Source: Immundisolibacter sp049322795 (GTDB taxonomy: Bacteria; Pseudomonadota; Gammaproteobacteria; Immundisolibacterales; Immundisolibacteraceae). From it: a DNA stretch of 64,000 nt. The translations under genes and the position numbers were made by a program. The notes beneath the pieces are model-generated. The model saw only the letters and a list, made by a program, of their open reading frames with translations. It did no database searches and was not told where the DNA came from. Location: positions 186,001 through 250,000 of the forward strand of contig JBMOQH010000019.1 in NCBI GenBank assembly GCA_049322795.1, given 5' to 3'. Shown here piece by piece: positions 8,221-15,562 of the stretch; within the stretch, counting starts at the first letter, position 1; each line of letters opens with the position of its first letter.

Positions 8221-11200
8221 TCAGTGAAGAACGACCGGGCCGTTTTTCAGGGCCTGTGCGATGGTCTGTTTGGCGTCCTGCAGCCAGGCATCGATGTCTT
8301 CTTCGGTTTTGATGGTGCGGCTGGGCAGCCTGACGAACTGCGCCTTGGGCTCCATCAACTCGGCGGCGGCCACCAGCACAGCGTCAAAGCGCGAATCGAT
8401 GGCGGCCACGCGGTCGGCGAACGAGCCGAGCGACAGCCGATCGACCGTGGCCAGCACCTCGTCGGTGTTGGCCACTTGCACCTTGGGCGCGTCGGCGAGG
8501 GTGAGCTTTTGCGCGGCGAGCAGGCTGTTGCGCTGCTCCGGCTCCAGTTGCTGCCAGTTGGTGTCGGCCGCCAGGCGCGCCATGCCGTTGTTGTGGCGGG
8601 TCTGGTAATCGGCGTGCAGCCGGTTCAGTTCGTCGCGCAGCAACTGCGTCAGGCTGGCCACCAGCGGCGTGACGGGGTCGGGCTCCTCCAGCAACTGGCG
8701 CTGCTGTTCCAGGTGCGTGACCTGCGCCACCAGGACCTCGGCGCCGGATAACCCGTTGGCCTGGGCCAGCAGCCGCTTGAGGGTGTTCCAGGCGGGCAGG
8801 CGCTTGTCGATGCGCTCGGCCAGATCCGTCCAGGTGTCGATGGCGGCGCTGAGTTCGTCGCGCTGGTTGTACAGCGCCAGCAGCTGCTCGTTGCCGGCGG
8901 TGAGGCGGATTTCCTCCAGCCCCTTCGTTTCGGGGCGCGCTGGACGCGGAGCCTCGCCCCCGGCGCGGTTGGCCAGATCCTGCGCGCTGACCAGGAACTG
9001 CGGCACGTGGGCCAGCTCCTCGCCCTGTTTGGCGGTGAGTCCGACTTTCTGCAGCACCTTGCGGATCTGGATGCGCTGCGCGGCTGACACCGTGGCCGAC
9101 TCGACCTTGAACAGGGTCTTGCCGATGACCTTGCGCTCCAGGTCTTTCGGGTCGATGGTCTGGCCCTTGTCGTCCTGGGCGCGGATCAGCCCGGCCACCA
9201 GCAACACCTGCAGGCCGCCGTCCACCGCGTCGCCCGGCCAGCCGTAGGTGGCGCCTTCGAAGTTCTTGCGGATGTCGATGCCCTTCTTGCCGCCGGCAAT
9301 GAAAGCCAGGATGGTTTTGCACACCGGGTTTTTGGCGGGTTCGCCGTCGTCGCCCACGCTCTTTAAGGCATCCGGCGCTCCCTTTTGCGCCTTTTCGTAG
9401 ACCTTGGGCCAGCCGGCGTGGTCGGCGATGTGGAACTGCGGGTAGAGCCGCTGCAGGGCGTTGGTGGCGGCTTCCAGTGTCATGTCCTGCAGGTCGCTGC
9501 CCAGGATCTCGTTGCCGCCGCCTTGGAACACACGGGCGCCCGAGAAGGCCTCTTGCAGCAGTTCGCGGATCTTGCCCTCAGCGGTCTGCCTGGTGGTCTC
9601 CATGGCCGAGCGGGCCTCCGTGCCCTCGGCGGTGTTGGGCACGCCGCGCTTGTCCAGCGTGGCGCTGGCGGCCTTGAAGTCGATCAGGTAGTGGCGCAGG
9701 TCATCGGCCGAGCGCTTGGGGATGAACACGAACACGGTGGGCGACTGGTTGCCCGCCTGGCGAGCGTCGGCACGCACTGAGTTTTCGTCGATGCTCCAGC
9801 CGTCGCGCACCCAGACGCAGACCTTCTCGGCGGCGTCGCTCGGCAATTGCGCATCGAACACCGGGAAGATGTCGCGTGTGACCTTGGACGTGCCCTGGGT
9901 GAGCGACAGCTTGCGCACCATCTCGCCGAATTTCTTGCGGATGCGGTCGTCGCGCTCTGCATCCACCCGGTGGGCCTCGTTGGCCAGGCTGTTGCGCTGG
10001 CTCAGGAACTCGTCGTTCCAGGCGGCGCTCTCCTCGGTCTGGATGCGGTACTCGTCACCCACCTTCATCAGCAGCTCGCACTTGTCGAGCACGCTCGGGA
10101 GCTTGCTGCGCAACGCGCTGGAGCCCTGGGTGAGGTCTTCCACCAACAGATCGGCCAGGGTGTCGACGGTGGCGCGAATGCCGATTTCGTTGTTGCTGCT
10201 GGCCAGCTTGTTGATGAGAAACACCAGGCCGCAGGACCGTGCCATCAGGCGCTGGTCGTCGGTGCCCTTGGCCCAGACCATGGTCTTCTCATGCACCTTG
10301 CGCGGCAGGATGCGCGACTGCAGCAGCTTGTCGGCGGCGTCGAAGTAGAGGTAATCCGCGGGCACGACGCCGCCGACCGGCGCGTCCAGGTTGGTCTGGA
10401 TGACCTTGTGGATCATCGAGAGCTGGTTGCGCAACTGGCTGTCGGTGCCGGTCTGGTCCAGCACGCGCAGGGTGTTCTCCCAAAAGCGACGGCGCACCGG
10501 CAGGATGGGGTAATCCTGCGGGAAGAACTGGATGTCGTCGCCGCGATGCCCGATGGTGGTGCCGGCCAGGTGACGCGAGATCTCACCCAGGTTGGTCTGC
10601 ATCACCTTTTCGACCGGTGCCTTGGCTTCGGGCTTCTTCGCCAGGATGACCTTGCGGATCACCGCGTCCACATCGGCATCCGACAACTCGACGCGCACGG
10701 TAAAGCGGCCTTCGAGCTTCTTGAGGTTGGAGGTGCCGGTGACAGCGGTTTGGCCGGTGCCGATGAAGAGCATCTTGGCGCCGATGTTCTTGCAGCAGGC
10801 CTCGACCACTTCCTGCACGTCGATGGAGCGCTGGCTGTCTTCGCCGATGTACTGCTGTACCTCGTCGAGCACCACCAGGGTGAGGGGGAACTTGCCGCCG
10901 CGGGTCAGCGCCTGGCGAATGGCCTTGAGCATGTCGCCGCTGGAGACGTCCTGTACGTAGGGGTACAGGTTGTTCAGCGTCTCGACGCAGGACGCTGGCG
11001 ATGTGAACAGGTTGGGCTTGGCCTTGACCAGGGCCTCGTGCAGGCCCTCGGCCACGTAGAAGTTGTCGAGCTCTTCGTTCCAGTCGAAACCGCTGTTCTC
11101 AACATGACCCCGCACGGCGTCGTAGATGCCTTCGTGCTGGAGCCACATGACAAAGCGCGCCACCGGGTACTGCTCCGGCAGGCCGACGGACTTGAAGAGG

Positions 11201-11661
11201 ATGCCCAGCAAGGCCATGCGCACGGACTTGTCGCGCGAGCTGGAGCCCAGCGTGCCAGACGCCGCATGCAGCCCGCCGTGGCGCTTCGCCTGGGTGCTGA
11301 GTTCCTTGAGCTGGTCGCTCACGCTTTGTGGCAGGTTCGCGATGCCCCGCGCGGTGGCGCCGTCGTCAAAGGCGCTGTCGACCCAGAGTGCACGCAGCAT
11401 CTTGACCAGGTGCGACTTGCCCGAGCCGTAGAAGCCGCTGACCCACACGGCAGGCTGCTCGGCCTGCTCGATGTTCTTCAGGTAGACGTCGAGGATGTGC
11501 TCCAGGCCCTTTTCGTACTGGCCATCGCAGACGAAGGTTTCGAGCTCGTACCGCAGGACGGACAGCGCCTGGTTGGTCTTTTCGTCGTTGACGCTGGCCA
11601 CGCCCTCGTTGACCAGCTTTCGGGTCGCCGGGTCCTTTTGGTAGATATCGCGATTGAGCAT
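8221..11661 (-). CDS. brxC: BREX P-loop ATPase BrxC
   Basis: 1146-residue ATPase. Walker A is GFYGSGKSH (residues 76-84), the signature of BrxC/PglY, and a Walker B VVLDE lies at about 263-267. The remainder is mostly helical, with long charged stretches toward the C-terminus compatible with coiled coil. BrxC is essential in BREX and is thought to be a large AAA-type regulator acting with BrxB and PglZ. The ATG at 11661 lies 14 bp after the brxB stop, and pglX begins 13 bp beyond its own stop. Length is close to the family norm of about 1200 residues. Confidence 0.93.
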   Translation of the reverse strand: MLNRDIYQKDPATRKLVNEGVASVNDEKTNQALSVLRYELETFVCDGQYEKGLEHILDVYLKNIEQAEQPAVWVSGFYGSGKSHLVKMLRALWVDSAFDDGATARGIANLPQSVSDQLKELSTQAKRHGGLHAASGTLGSSSRDKSVRMALLGILFKSVGLPEQYPVARFVMWLQHEGIYDAVRGHVENSGFDWNEELDNFYVAEGLHEALVKAKPNLFTSPASCVETLNNLYPYVQDVSSGDMLKAIRQALTRGGKFPLTLVVLDEVQQYIGEDSQRSIDVQEVVEACCKNIGAKMLFIGTGQTAVTGTSNLKKLEGRFTVRVELSDADVDAVIRKVILAKKPEAKAPVEKVMQTNLGEISRHLAGTTIGHRGDDIQFFPQDYPILPVRRRFWENTLRVLDQTGTDSQLRNQLSMIHKVIQTNLDAPVGGVVPADYLYFDAADKLLQSRILPRKVHEKTMVWAKGTDDQRLMARSCGLVFLINKLASSNNEIGIRATVDTLADLLVEDLTQGSSALRSKLPSVLDKCELLMKVGDEYRIQTEESAAWNDEFLSQRNSLANEAHRVDAERDDRIRKKFGEMVRKLSLTQGTSKVTRDIFPVFDAQLPSDAAEKVCVWVRDGWSIDENSVRADARQAGNQSPTVFVFIPKRSADDLRHYLIDFKAASATLDKRGVPNTAEGTEARSAMETTRQTAEGKIRELLQEAFSGARVFQGGGNEILGSDLQDMTLEAATNALQRLYPQFHIADHAGWPKVYEKAQKGAPDALKSVGDDGEPAKNPVCKTILAFIAGGKKGIDIRKNFEGATYGWPGDAVDGGLQVLLVAGLIRAQDDKGQTIDPKDLERKVIGKTLFKVESATVSAAQRIQIRKVLQKVGLTAKQGEELAHVPQFLVSAQDLANRAGGEAPRPARPETKGLEEIRLTAGNEQLLALYNQRDELSAAIDTWTDLAERIDKRLPAWNTLKRLLAQANGLSGAEVLVAQVTHLEQQRQLLEEPDPVTPLVASLTQLLRDELNRLHADYQTRHNNGMARLAADTNWQQLEPEQRNSLLAAQKLTLADAPKVQVANTDEVLATVDRLSLGSFADRVAAIDSRFDAVLVAAAELMEPKAQFVRLPSRTIKTEEDIDAWLQDAKQTIAQALKNGPVVLH

Positions 11662-11675
11662 GTGCTTTCCCTTGT

Positions 11676-12227
11676 TCAGAATTCTTTGTCGGCGGTGATC
11701 GGTACGGCGAGGTAGTTCCAGCCGTCGTATCCATCCAGCAAGCGGTAGTTGTTGTCCTCGTAGCTGCCAGGGAAGAACACCAGCAGGCGGCCCTTCACCT
11801 TGGGAGCGAGCTTGTCCACGACTTCCTTGACCTTCAGGAAGCCAAACAGAGTGCCCACGCCTTGGAGCGCCACGACAAAGTCTTCGCCGACGTTCTTGTC
11901 TTGCAGGAAGGCTTCGAACTCGGCTTCGATGTAGCTGAGGTACTTGGGCAGCAGTGTGGACAGCAGGCCGGGCTTTTGAAAGTAGCTCTTGGCGTAGCGC
12001 TGGGAGGCCAGCCAGTTCGGGAACGAGTCCGTCAGGTCGAACACGGCCCAGTCATGGCCCGCCGCGCGGGTGGCGATCTCGAACTCGTCGACTTTGGCCC
12101 GCAGGCGCAGTTCTTCCGTCTCGTGATACACGCAGAAGATGACGCGCTGAGCGGCTGCGGCGTCATCGCGCCATGGGACAGCCACGTACTTGCTGTACGA
12201 CTGGATCAATCGTTTAACTCTGCTCAC
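11676..12227 (-). CDS. brxB: BREX protein BrxB (DUF1788)
   Basis: 183-residue protein of the DUF1788 family. The C-terminal signature LLVFFPGSYEDNNYRLLDG, followed by DGWNYLAVPI, is typical of BrxB. The start is a GTG at 12227 that overlaps the end of the upstream gene by 14 bp, with GGAG about 8 bases upstream. BrxB is a required type 1 BREX component of unknown biochemistry. The position between the brxA-like gene and brxC is canonical. Confidence 0.88.
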   Translation of the reverse strand: MSRVKRLIQSYSKYVAVPWRDDAAAAQRVIFCVYHETEELRLRAKVDEFEIATRAAGHDWAVFDLTDSFPNWLASQRYAKSYFQKPGLLSTLLPKYLSYIEAEFEAFLQDKNVGEDFVVALQGVGTLFGFLKVKEVVDKLAPKVKGRLLVFFPGSYEDNNYRLLDGYDGWNYLAVPITADKEF

Positions 12228-13014
12228 GGAGCCACTCCATTTCCTGCACAGTGATCAGGTTCGGAAAGAGCACTTCGACCACCTGGCCGACGCGCTTGAG
12301 CGAGATCCAGCCCCGGCGCGAGGCGTCCTCGGCCAACTCGAGCGTCCGTTCGAAGGTGCAGTCGAGCATCCGGGTGTAGTCGCTCTTGAACAGCGACTCG
12401 CCGCGCAGCCCGCTCACATAGCCCAGAAGAAGGGCCAATGACGCTGCGCCTGGCGTTGCCACGGCACGGGCGCGCACCTTGCGGGCGCGGCCAGCGAGAT
12501 GGCCCGACTGGGTCCACGACGAGTTGATGTTCTGCGCGGTGGACTTGAGCGTGGCCATGCTGAAGCGCCCCGGCTCTTGTGCATCGATGAACTCCTCCAT
12601 CGCCTCACGGGTGACGGTGGCCCCTTCCTGGAAGCCCAGGACAAAAGGCGCTGTAGCCCGAAAAATAGGGTCGCGCGAGTAGGCGCACAGCGCTGCCAGC
12701 AGCGGCTGCCCGCCCACGTCGCGCGGCCAGAAGAAGCGCAGAGCGCGAAACACCAACAGGCTGGGGTCGAGCGCGTAGACATCGGCCAGGTGCCAGAAGG
12801 TCAGCGTCCGCGTCTTGCCCGAGCGTTTGCCCAGGCAATTGGCGGTCTGGATGGCGTCGAGATAATCGGCCTTGGCCGCGTCAGCCGCGTCCACAAAGGA
12901 CAGCAGGGCACGCAGCTCGGCGAGCATCATCGTCCGGGCGGTATGGACGCCGCCGCGCTCGAAACTGAACCCGAGTCGTTCCAGCTTGTTGTTGTGTTTG
13001 TTCTCTAGGTTCAC
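12214..13014 (-). CDS. brxA: BrxA-like BREX protein (divergent DUF1819)
   Basis: 266-residue helical protein in the place of brxA. It shares the general layout of DUF1819/BrxA: a small N-terminal helical domain with the unit AIQTANCLGKRSG, then LLAALCAYSRDPIF, then a C-terminal helical domain. Sequence similarity is weak by eye and it is longer than the usual 200 residues, so the name rests largely on position. The start chosen is the GTG at 13014, because it overlaps the stop of the preceding HTH gene in a GTGA junction. The next candidate, the MM pair about 30 residues in, would lose that coupling. BrxA is a small DNA-binding protein in characterised systems. Confidence 0.55.
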   Translation of the reverse strand: MNLENKHNNKLERLGFSFERGGVHTARTMMLAELRALLSFVDAADAAKADYLDAIQTANCLGKRSGKTRTLTFWHLADVYALDPSLLVFRALRFFWPRDVGGQPLLAALCAYSRDPIFRATAPFVLGFQEGATVTREAMEEFIDAQEPGRFSMATLKSTAQNINSSWTQSGHLAGRARKVRARAVATPGAASLALLLGYVSGLRGESLFKSDYTRMLDCTFERTLELAEDASRRGWISLKRVGQVVEVLFPNLITVQEMEWLREQS

Positions 13015-13133
13015 GTTGAGGTCAGTCCTGGTATTCGGTCCGCGAGCCCCTCGCTGCGCCAGCGCTCCAGGGTGACCTCGCTGATGCACCAGCGGGCGGC
13101 CAGCTGTTTTTGATTGAGGTGAACGACTTCCAT
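13011..13133 (-). CDS. Small helix-turn-helix protein at head of BREX operon
   Basis: 40-residue protein, MEVVHLNQKQLAARWCISEV followed by TLERWRSEG, which is the helix-turn-helix of AlpA/excisionase-type MerR-like regulators. A Shine-Dalgarno-like GGAAAGAG lies 5 bases before the ATG at 13133, and the TGA overlaps the GTG of the BrxA-like gene. Relatives that I recall continue about 20 residues further with a GPxYLKL-type wing. Here the protein ends shortly after the recognition helix in ADRIPGLTST, so it may be truncated by a frameshift or be a minimal form. It could act as the BREX operon regulator; no WYL-type BrxR is present. Confidence 0.6.
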   Translation of the reverse strand: MEVVHLNQKQLAARWCISEVTLERWRSEGLADRIPGLTST

Positions 13134-13279
13134 CTTGGTCTCTTTCCGAATGAGTTGGCAGGAGTACATGAAGGCGCTGTTCCGCCGACGAGCCAAGCGA
13201 TATCGAGACGCCGACTACTCGCCGCAGTTTTTGCGGAGATTGGATAGCGGATTCGCCGCAAGCAGAATGCCGCGTGCTG

Positions 13280-13795
13280 TTATCGCTGCGCAGCTGTCGC
13301 CCTTGCCAATGATTCCTGCATCCGCTGCGATTCCTTCTGCGCCTCAGCCAGGAGCTGATCCCAGTCATCAGGTGGATGCCCGCTTTCCAGCATCTTGCGG
13401 AACACCCGGTAGGCGTCGTCGCTACTTTCGTAGGCGCGCTTGGTGTCTTCGTCATTCACCCAGGCGTAAACGATCACCTTGCTCGGGGCGTGGTAGCGGA
13501 AGAACAGTCGGTATTGCTGGAAGAATTTCGCCCGGAACCAGTGCTTGTGATCGTCACCGAGCGTCCCACCCTGGCGGTACTCCGGTCGCGTCGGATCTTG
13601 CGGGATGACATCGAACGCCAGCTTGGTGATCGCGGCCAGTCGTTTGCTGGCGTTCTTTTTCACGCACCCGACAGGGTCCTTCTGCTTCAGGCTCTCGACC
13701 TGTCGCGCCAACGCTTCAATCTGCGCTAGCAACAGTGGATGGGCGAAGACCGTCCAGCCATGAATAACCAAGGGCTCAGGCTTCCCTGCGCTCAT
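13280..13795 (-). CDS. yhaV: YhaV family type II toxin (ribonuclease)
   Basis: 171-residue homologue of E. coli YhaV (154 residues), the RelE-fold mRNA interferase of the PrlF-YhaV pair. Recognisable family segments are IHGWTVFAHPLLLAQIEAL at the N-terminus, then FRAKFFQQYRLFFRY and VIVYAWVNDEDTKRAYESS. The ATG at 13795 overlaps the prlF stop by 4 bp, so toxin translation is coupled to antitoxin translation. The C-terminus has a short charged extension relative to the E. coli protein. It is complete, with no sign of inactivation. Confidence 0.9.
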   Translation of the reverse strand: MSAGKPEPLVIHGWTVFAHPLLLAQIEALARQVESLKQKDPVGCVKKNASKRLAAITKLAFDVIPQDPTRPEYRQGGTLGDDHKHWFRAKFFQQYRLFFRYHAPSKVIVYAWVNDEDTKRAYESSDDAYRVFRKMLESGHPPDDWDQLLAEAQKESQRMQESLARATAAQR

Positions 13796-14121
13796 TCATC
13801 GTCATCCGACAGGGCAGCATCGAGATCGACATCGACGTCGCCGACCAGCGACTGGAGCCGTTGGACGAGGCCAGCATCCACAGCTTGCAGCCGCTCGGGA
13901 TGGCGAGTGATGTCGGCAGCCAGGAAGCCGAGGAACTGACCGAGTACCGGGTCATCACCGTCGGATGCTTCGGCGCGCGTCAACACCACCTCGCCGCTGG
14001 GGCGAATGGTGTAGTGGATCTTGTCGCGCTTGCCCAGCTTGAGGGCACGACGCACGGTTTCCGGCACCGTGGTCTGGTAGCGATCGGTGAGTGTGGATTC
14101 GACTTCGAGGGTCGCGGCCAT
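13792..14121 (-). CDS. prlF: PrlF family antitoxin (AbrB-like)
   Basis: 109-residue antitoxin with an N-terminal swapped-hairpin AbrB DNA-binding domain (ESTLTDRYQTTVPETVRRAL, then LGKRDKIHYTIRPSGEVVL) and an acidic C-terminus ending in DLDAALSDDDE that would bind YhaV. The start at 14121 is fixed by a perfect AGGAGG 6 bases upstream; an in-frame extension upstream crosses the promoter and is not real. It is transcribed from a strong promoter that contains two palindromes, fitting autoregulation by the PrlF-YhaV complex. Confidence 0.92.
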   Translation of the reverse strand: MAATLEVESTLTDRYQTTVPETVRRALKLGKRDKIHYTIRPSGEVVLTRAEASDGDDPVLGQFLGFLAADITRHPERLQAVDAGLVQRLQSLVGDVDVDLDAALSDDDE

Positions 14122-14154
14122 GGCAGCCTCCTGCGGATCTGGGTTGACGCTTGA

Positions 14155-14195
14155 ATGATAATGCAGCCGCATTGTCATGTCAATGCAGTTGCATT
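14155..14195 (-). promoter_or_regulatory. prlF-yhaV promoter with two palindromic operators
   Basis: On the minus strand there is a consensus -35 TTGACA (14178-14183), a 17-bp spacer and -10 TATCAT (14155-14160). Two near-identical palindromes overlap them: AATGCAGCCGCATT at 14160-14173 and AATGCAGTTGCATT at 14182-14195, with 22 bp between their starts, two helical turns. This is a textbook layout for cooperative autorepression by the toxin-antitoxin complex. Confidence 0.85.
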
Positions 14196-14254
14196 GCCTC
14201 CGAGGGTGCCCGGCTCGAATGGGTGTAAATGGGTGTGCTTTTGGTCGGGGCGCC

Positions 14255-14429
14255 GGACGCGGGTTCGATTCCCGAACCGGAATTGAACTGGCGCCAGAAA
14301 GCAGACGAGGTTGAGCGGCCTTTCCGGGCACCAATCCGGGCAAAAAAAACCCGCTTGATCGTCCACGGCCGATGGCCGTACCGGCAGGCTTTTTGATCCG
14401 GTTCGCACCTGTTCGCAGCAGCCCGCAGC
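14255..14429. repeat. Degenerate direct repeat, left copy
   Basis: This stretch matches 17959-18128 in the same orientation over about 170 bp with scattered substitutions. Shared blocks include GCAGACGAGG, GAGCGGCCTTTCCGG, GCTTGATCGT and GATCCGGTTCGCAC. It begins with a T-arm-like GGGTTCGATTCCC but no full tRNA can be folded around it. The two copies bracket the TacAT, Fic and HTH-PIN genes, so they may be old attachment sites or duplicated junction sequence. Confidence 0.75.
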
Positions 14430-14462
14430 GCTTCGATTGCTTACTTTCGATAGTCGTTTGGT

Positions 14463-14520
14463 GCGGGGTGCCACCCCGCCACCAACACCAAAGGCCAACA
14501 GTTCGCCGTTGGCCTTTTTT
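14463..14520 (+). terminator. Two stacked hairpins, the second terminator-like
   Basis: The first hairpin is GCGGGG-tgcca-CCCCGC (14463-14479). The second has arms AAGGCCAAC and GTTGGCCTT (about 14491-14518) followed by a T run to 14520, a good intrinsic terminator in the plus direction. No plus-strand gene lies immediately upstream, so it may be a leftover of a deleted gene or may insulate the downstream toxin-antitoxin promoter. Confidence 0.6.
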
Positions 14521-14578
14521 CTTACCCGGGTTCGGCGGTAGTCATCGACCACCACAGACTGGCGAGACAAGAAACGAT

Positions 14579-14608
14579 TTGTCCGGACAGTGTCCCGACA
14601 ACTACAAT
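14579..14608 (+). promoter_or_regulatory. tacA-tacT promoter with tandem operator-like repeats
   Basis: A -10 TACAAT lies at 14603-14608 and a weaker -35 TTGTCC at 14579-14584 (18-bp spacer). The palindrome TGTCCGGACA (14580-14589) and its near copy TGTCCCGACA (14591-14600) sit between them, 11 bp apart, one helical turn. This suits binding of a ribbon-helix-helix DUF1778 antitoxin. Confidence 0.6.
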
Positions 14609-14638
14609 GAAGTATTCCAGGTCCGGATGGAGCAACTC

Positions 14639-14917
14639 ATGAGCACCCAGAATCCTTCCAAGACCGAACGCATTGACGTTCGTGCGAGCACGCCGGTCAA
14701 GCAGCTGCTGCAGGAAGCCGCACGCGCCTGCCACAAGAACGTCAGCGAGTTCCTGCTCGACGCGGGCGTCGCGGCGGCTGCGCAGACGCTGGCGGATCGC
14801 CGCCAGTTCCTGCTGGACGACGCGCAGTGGCAGGCGTTCCAGGAAGCACTGGATCGGCCGGTGCAAAGCAAGCCGCGTCTGAAGAAGCTGCTGAGTGAAC
14901 CCGGGGTGCTGGGTTGA
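14639..14917 (+). CDS. DUF1778 antitoxin (TacA-like, ribbon-helix-helix)
   Basis: 92-residue antitoxin. The N-terminus (TERIDVRASTPVKQLLQEAA) is the DUF1778 ribbon-helix-helix DNA-binding domain, and the C-terminal part (FLLDDAQWQAFQEALDRP) is the region that neutralises the acetyltransferase in TacA homologues. The start at 14639 is preferred because GGAG lies 6 bases upstream; an in-frame ATG at 14627 would add four residues. The stop overlaps the TTG start of the toxin by 3 bases within a TTGA junction. Confidence 0.9.
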   Translation: MSTQNPSKTERIDVRASTPVKQLLQEAARACHKNVSEFLLDAGVAAAAQTLADRRQFLLDDAQWQAFQEALDRPVQSKPRLKKLLSEPGVLG

Positions 14918-15417
14918 GCAATGACTACTCACCCGTTCGCAAGCTCGCTGCAACGGATCAGGTCGATGCTTTCGACTGCGGCCAGGCCGCGCTGAACCAG
15001 TTCCTGCAGCGCTACGCGCTCGTCAACCAGAAGGCCAACAGCGCGCAGACCTACGTCTGCTGCCAGCGTGACGTGGTGGTCGGCTTCTACAGCCTCGCAG
15101 TCGGCAGTGTCGATCCGGAGGGCGCGCCGTCGAGAGTGATGAAGGGGCTGGCGCGCCACCCGGTGCCGGTCATGATCCTGGCCCGGCTCGCAGTGGACGA
15201 GGAACATCAGCGCAAGGGCCTGGGGCAGGCCTTGCTCAAGGACGCCCTGCTGCGTACCGCGCAGGCTGCCGACATCGCCGGCATCAGCTGCCTGCCGGTG
15301 CATGCCAAGGATGATGCGGCGCGGCGCTGGTACGAATCCTGGGAATTCGAGCCCAGCCCGACCGATGGGTATCACCTGTTCCTGATGCTCAAGGATCTCA
15401 AGAGCTTGTTGAGCTGA
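14914..15417 (+). CDS. GNAT toxin, TacT-like tRNA acetyltransferase
   Basis: 167-residue GNAT-fold protein. The acetyl-CoA binding motif is QRKGLG (residues 99-104), preceded by the strand ILARLAVDEEH. The conserved Tyr in RRWYESWEFEP near residue 144 matches the catalytic Tyr of TacT/AtaT toxins. These enzymes acetylate the amino acid on charged tRNAs and block translation. The start codon is TTG at 14914, overlapping the antitoxin stop, which should keep toxin output low. It is complete and paired with its DUF1778 antitoxin. Confidence 0.9.
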   Translation: MSNDYSPVRKLAATDQVDAFDCGQAALNQFLQRYALVNQKANSAQTYVCCQRDVVVGFYSLAVGSVDPEGAPSRVMKGLARHPVPVMILARLAVDEEHQRKGLGQALLKDALLRTAQAADIAGISCLPVHAKDDAARRWYESWEFEPSPTDGYHLFLMLKDLKSLLS

Positions 15418-15562
15418 GGCGGCGTTTCCACCCCAGCGCCCGACCGTTGCTCATCCCACGGCACCGGCGGATCGACTGGCAGATCGAATGCTCGGCAGCG
15501 CGTCGTACAGGATGCGTGAAGGCCATTTGATCCACGAGCCAAGGCCATTCCGGGAAGCGCCG

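Noticed and set aside
13200..13230. Terminator hairpin CCGCA-N5-TGCGG between yhaV and the BREX operon
   Set aside because: The stem is only 5 bp with no T run in the direction of transcription, so it is weak evidence.
14250..14290. tRNA gene or fragment
   Set aside because: Only a T-arm-like GGGTTCGATTCCC is present. No D-arm, anticodon arm or paired acceptor stem can be found around it.
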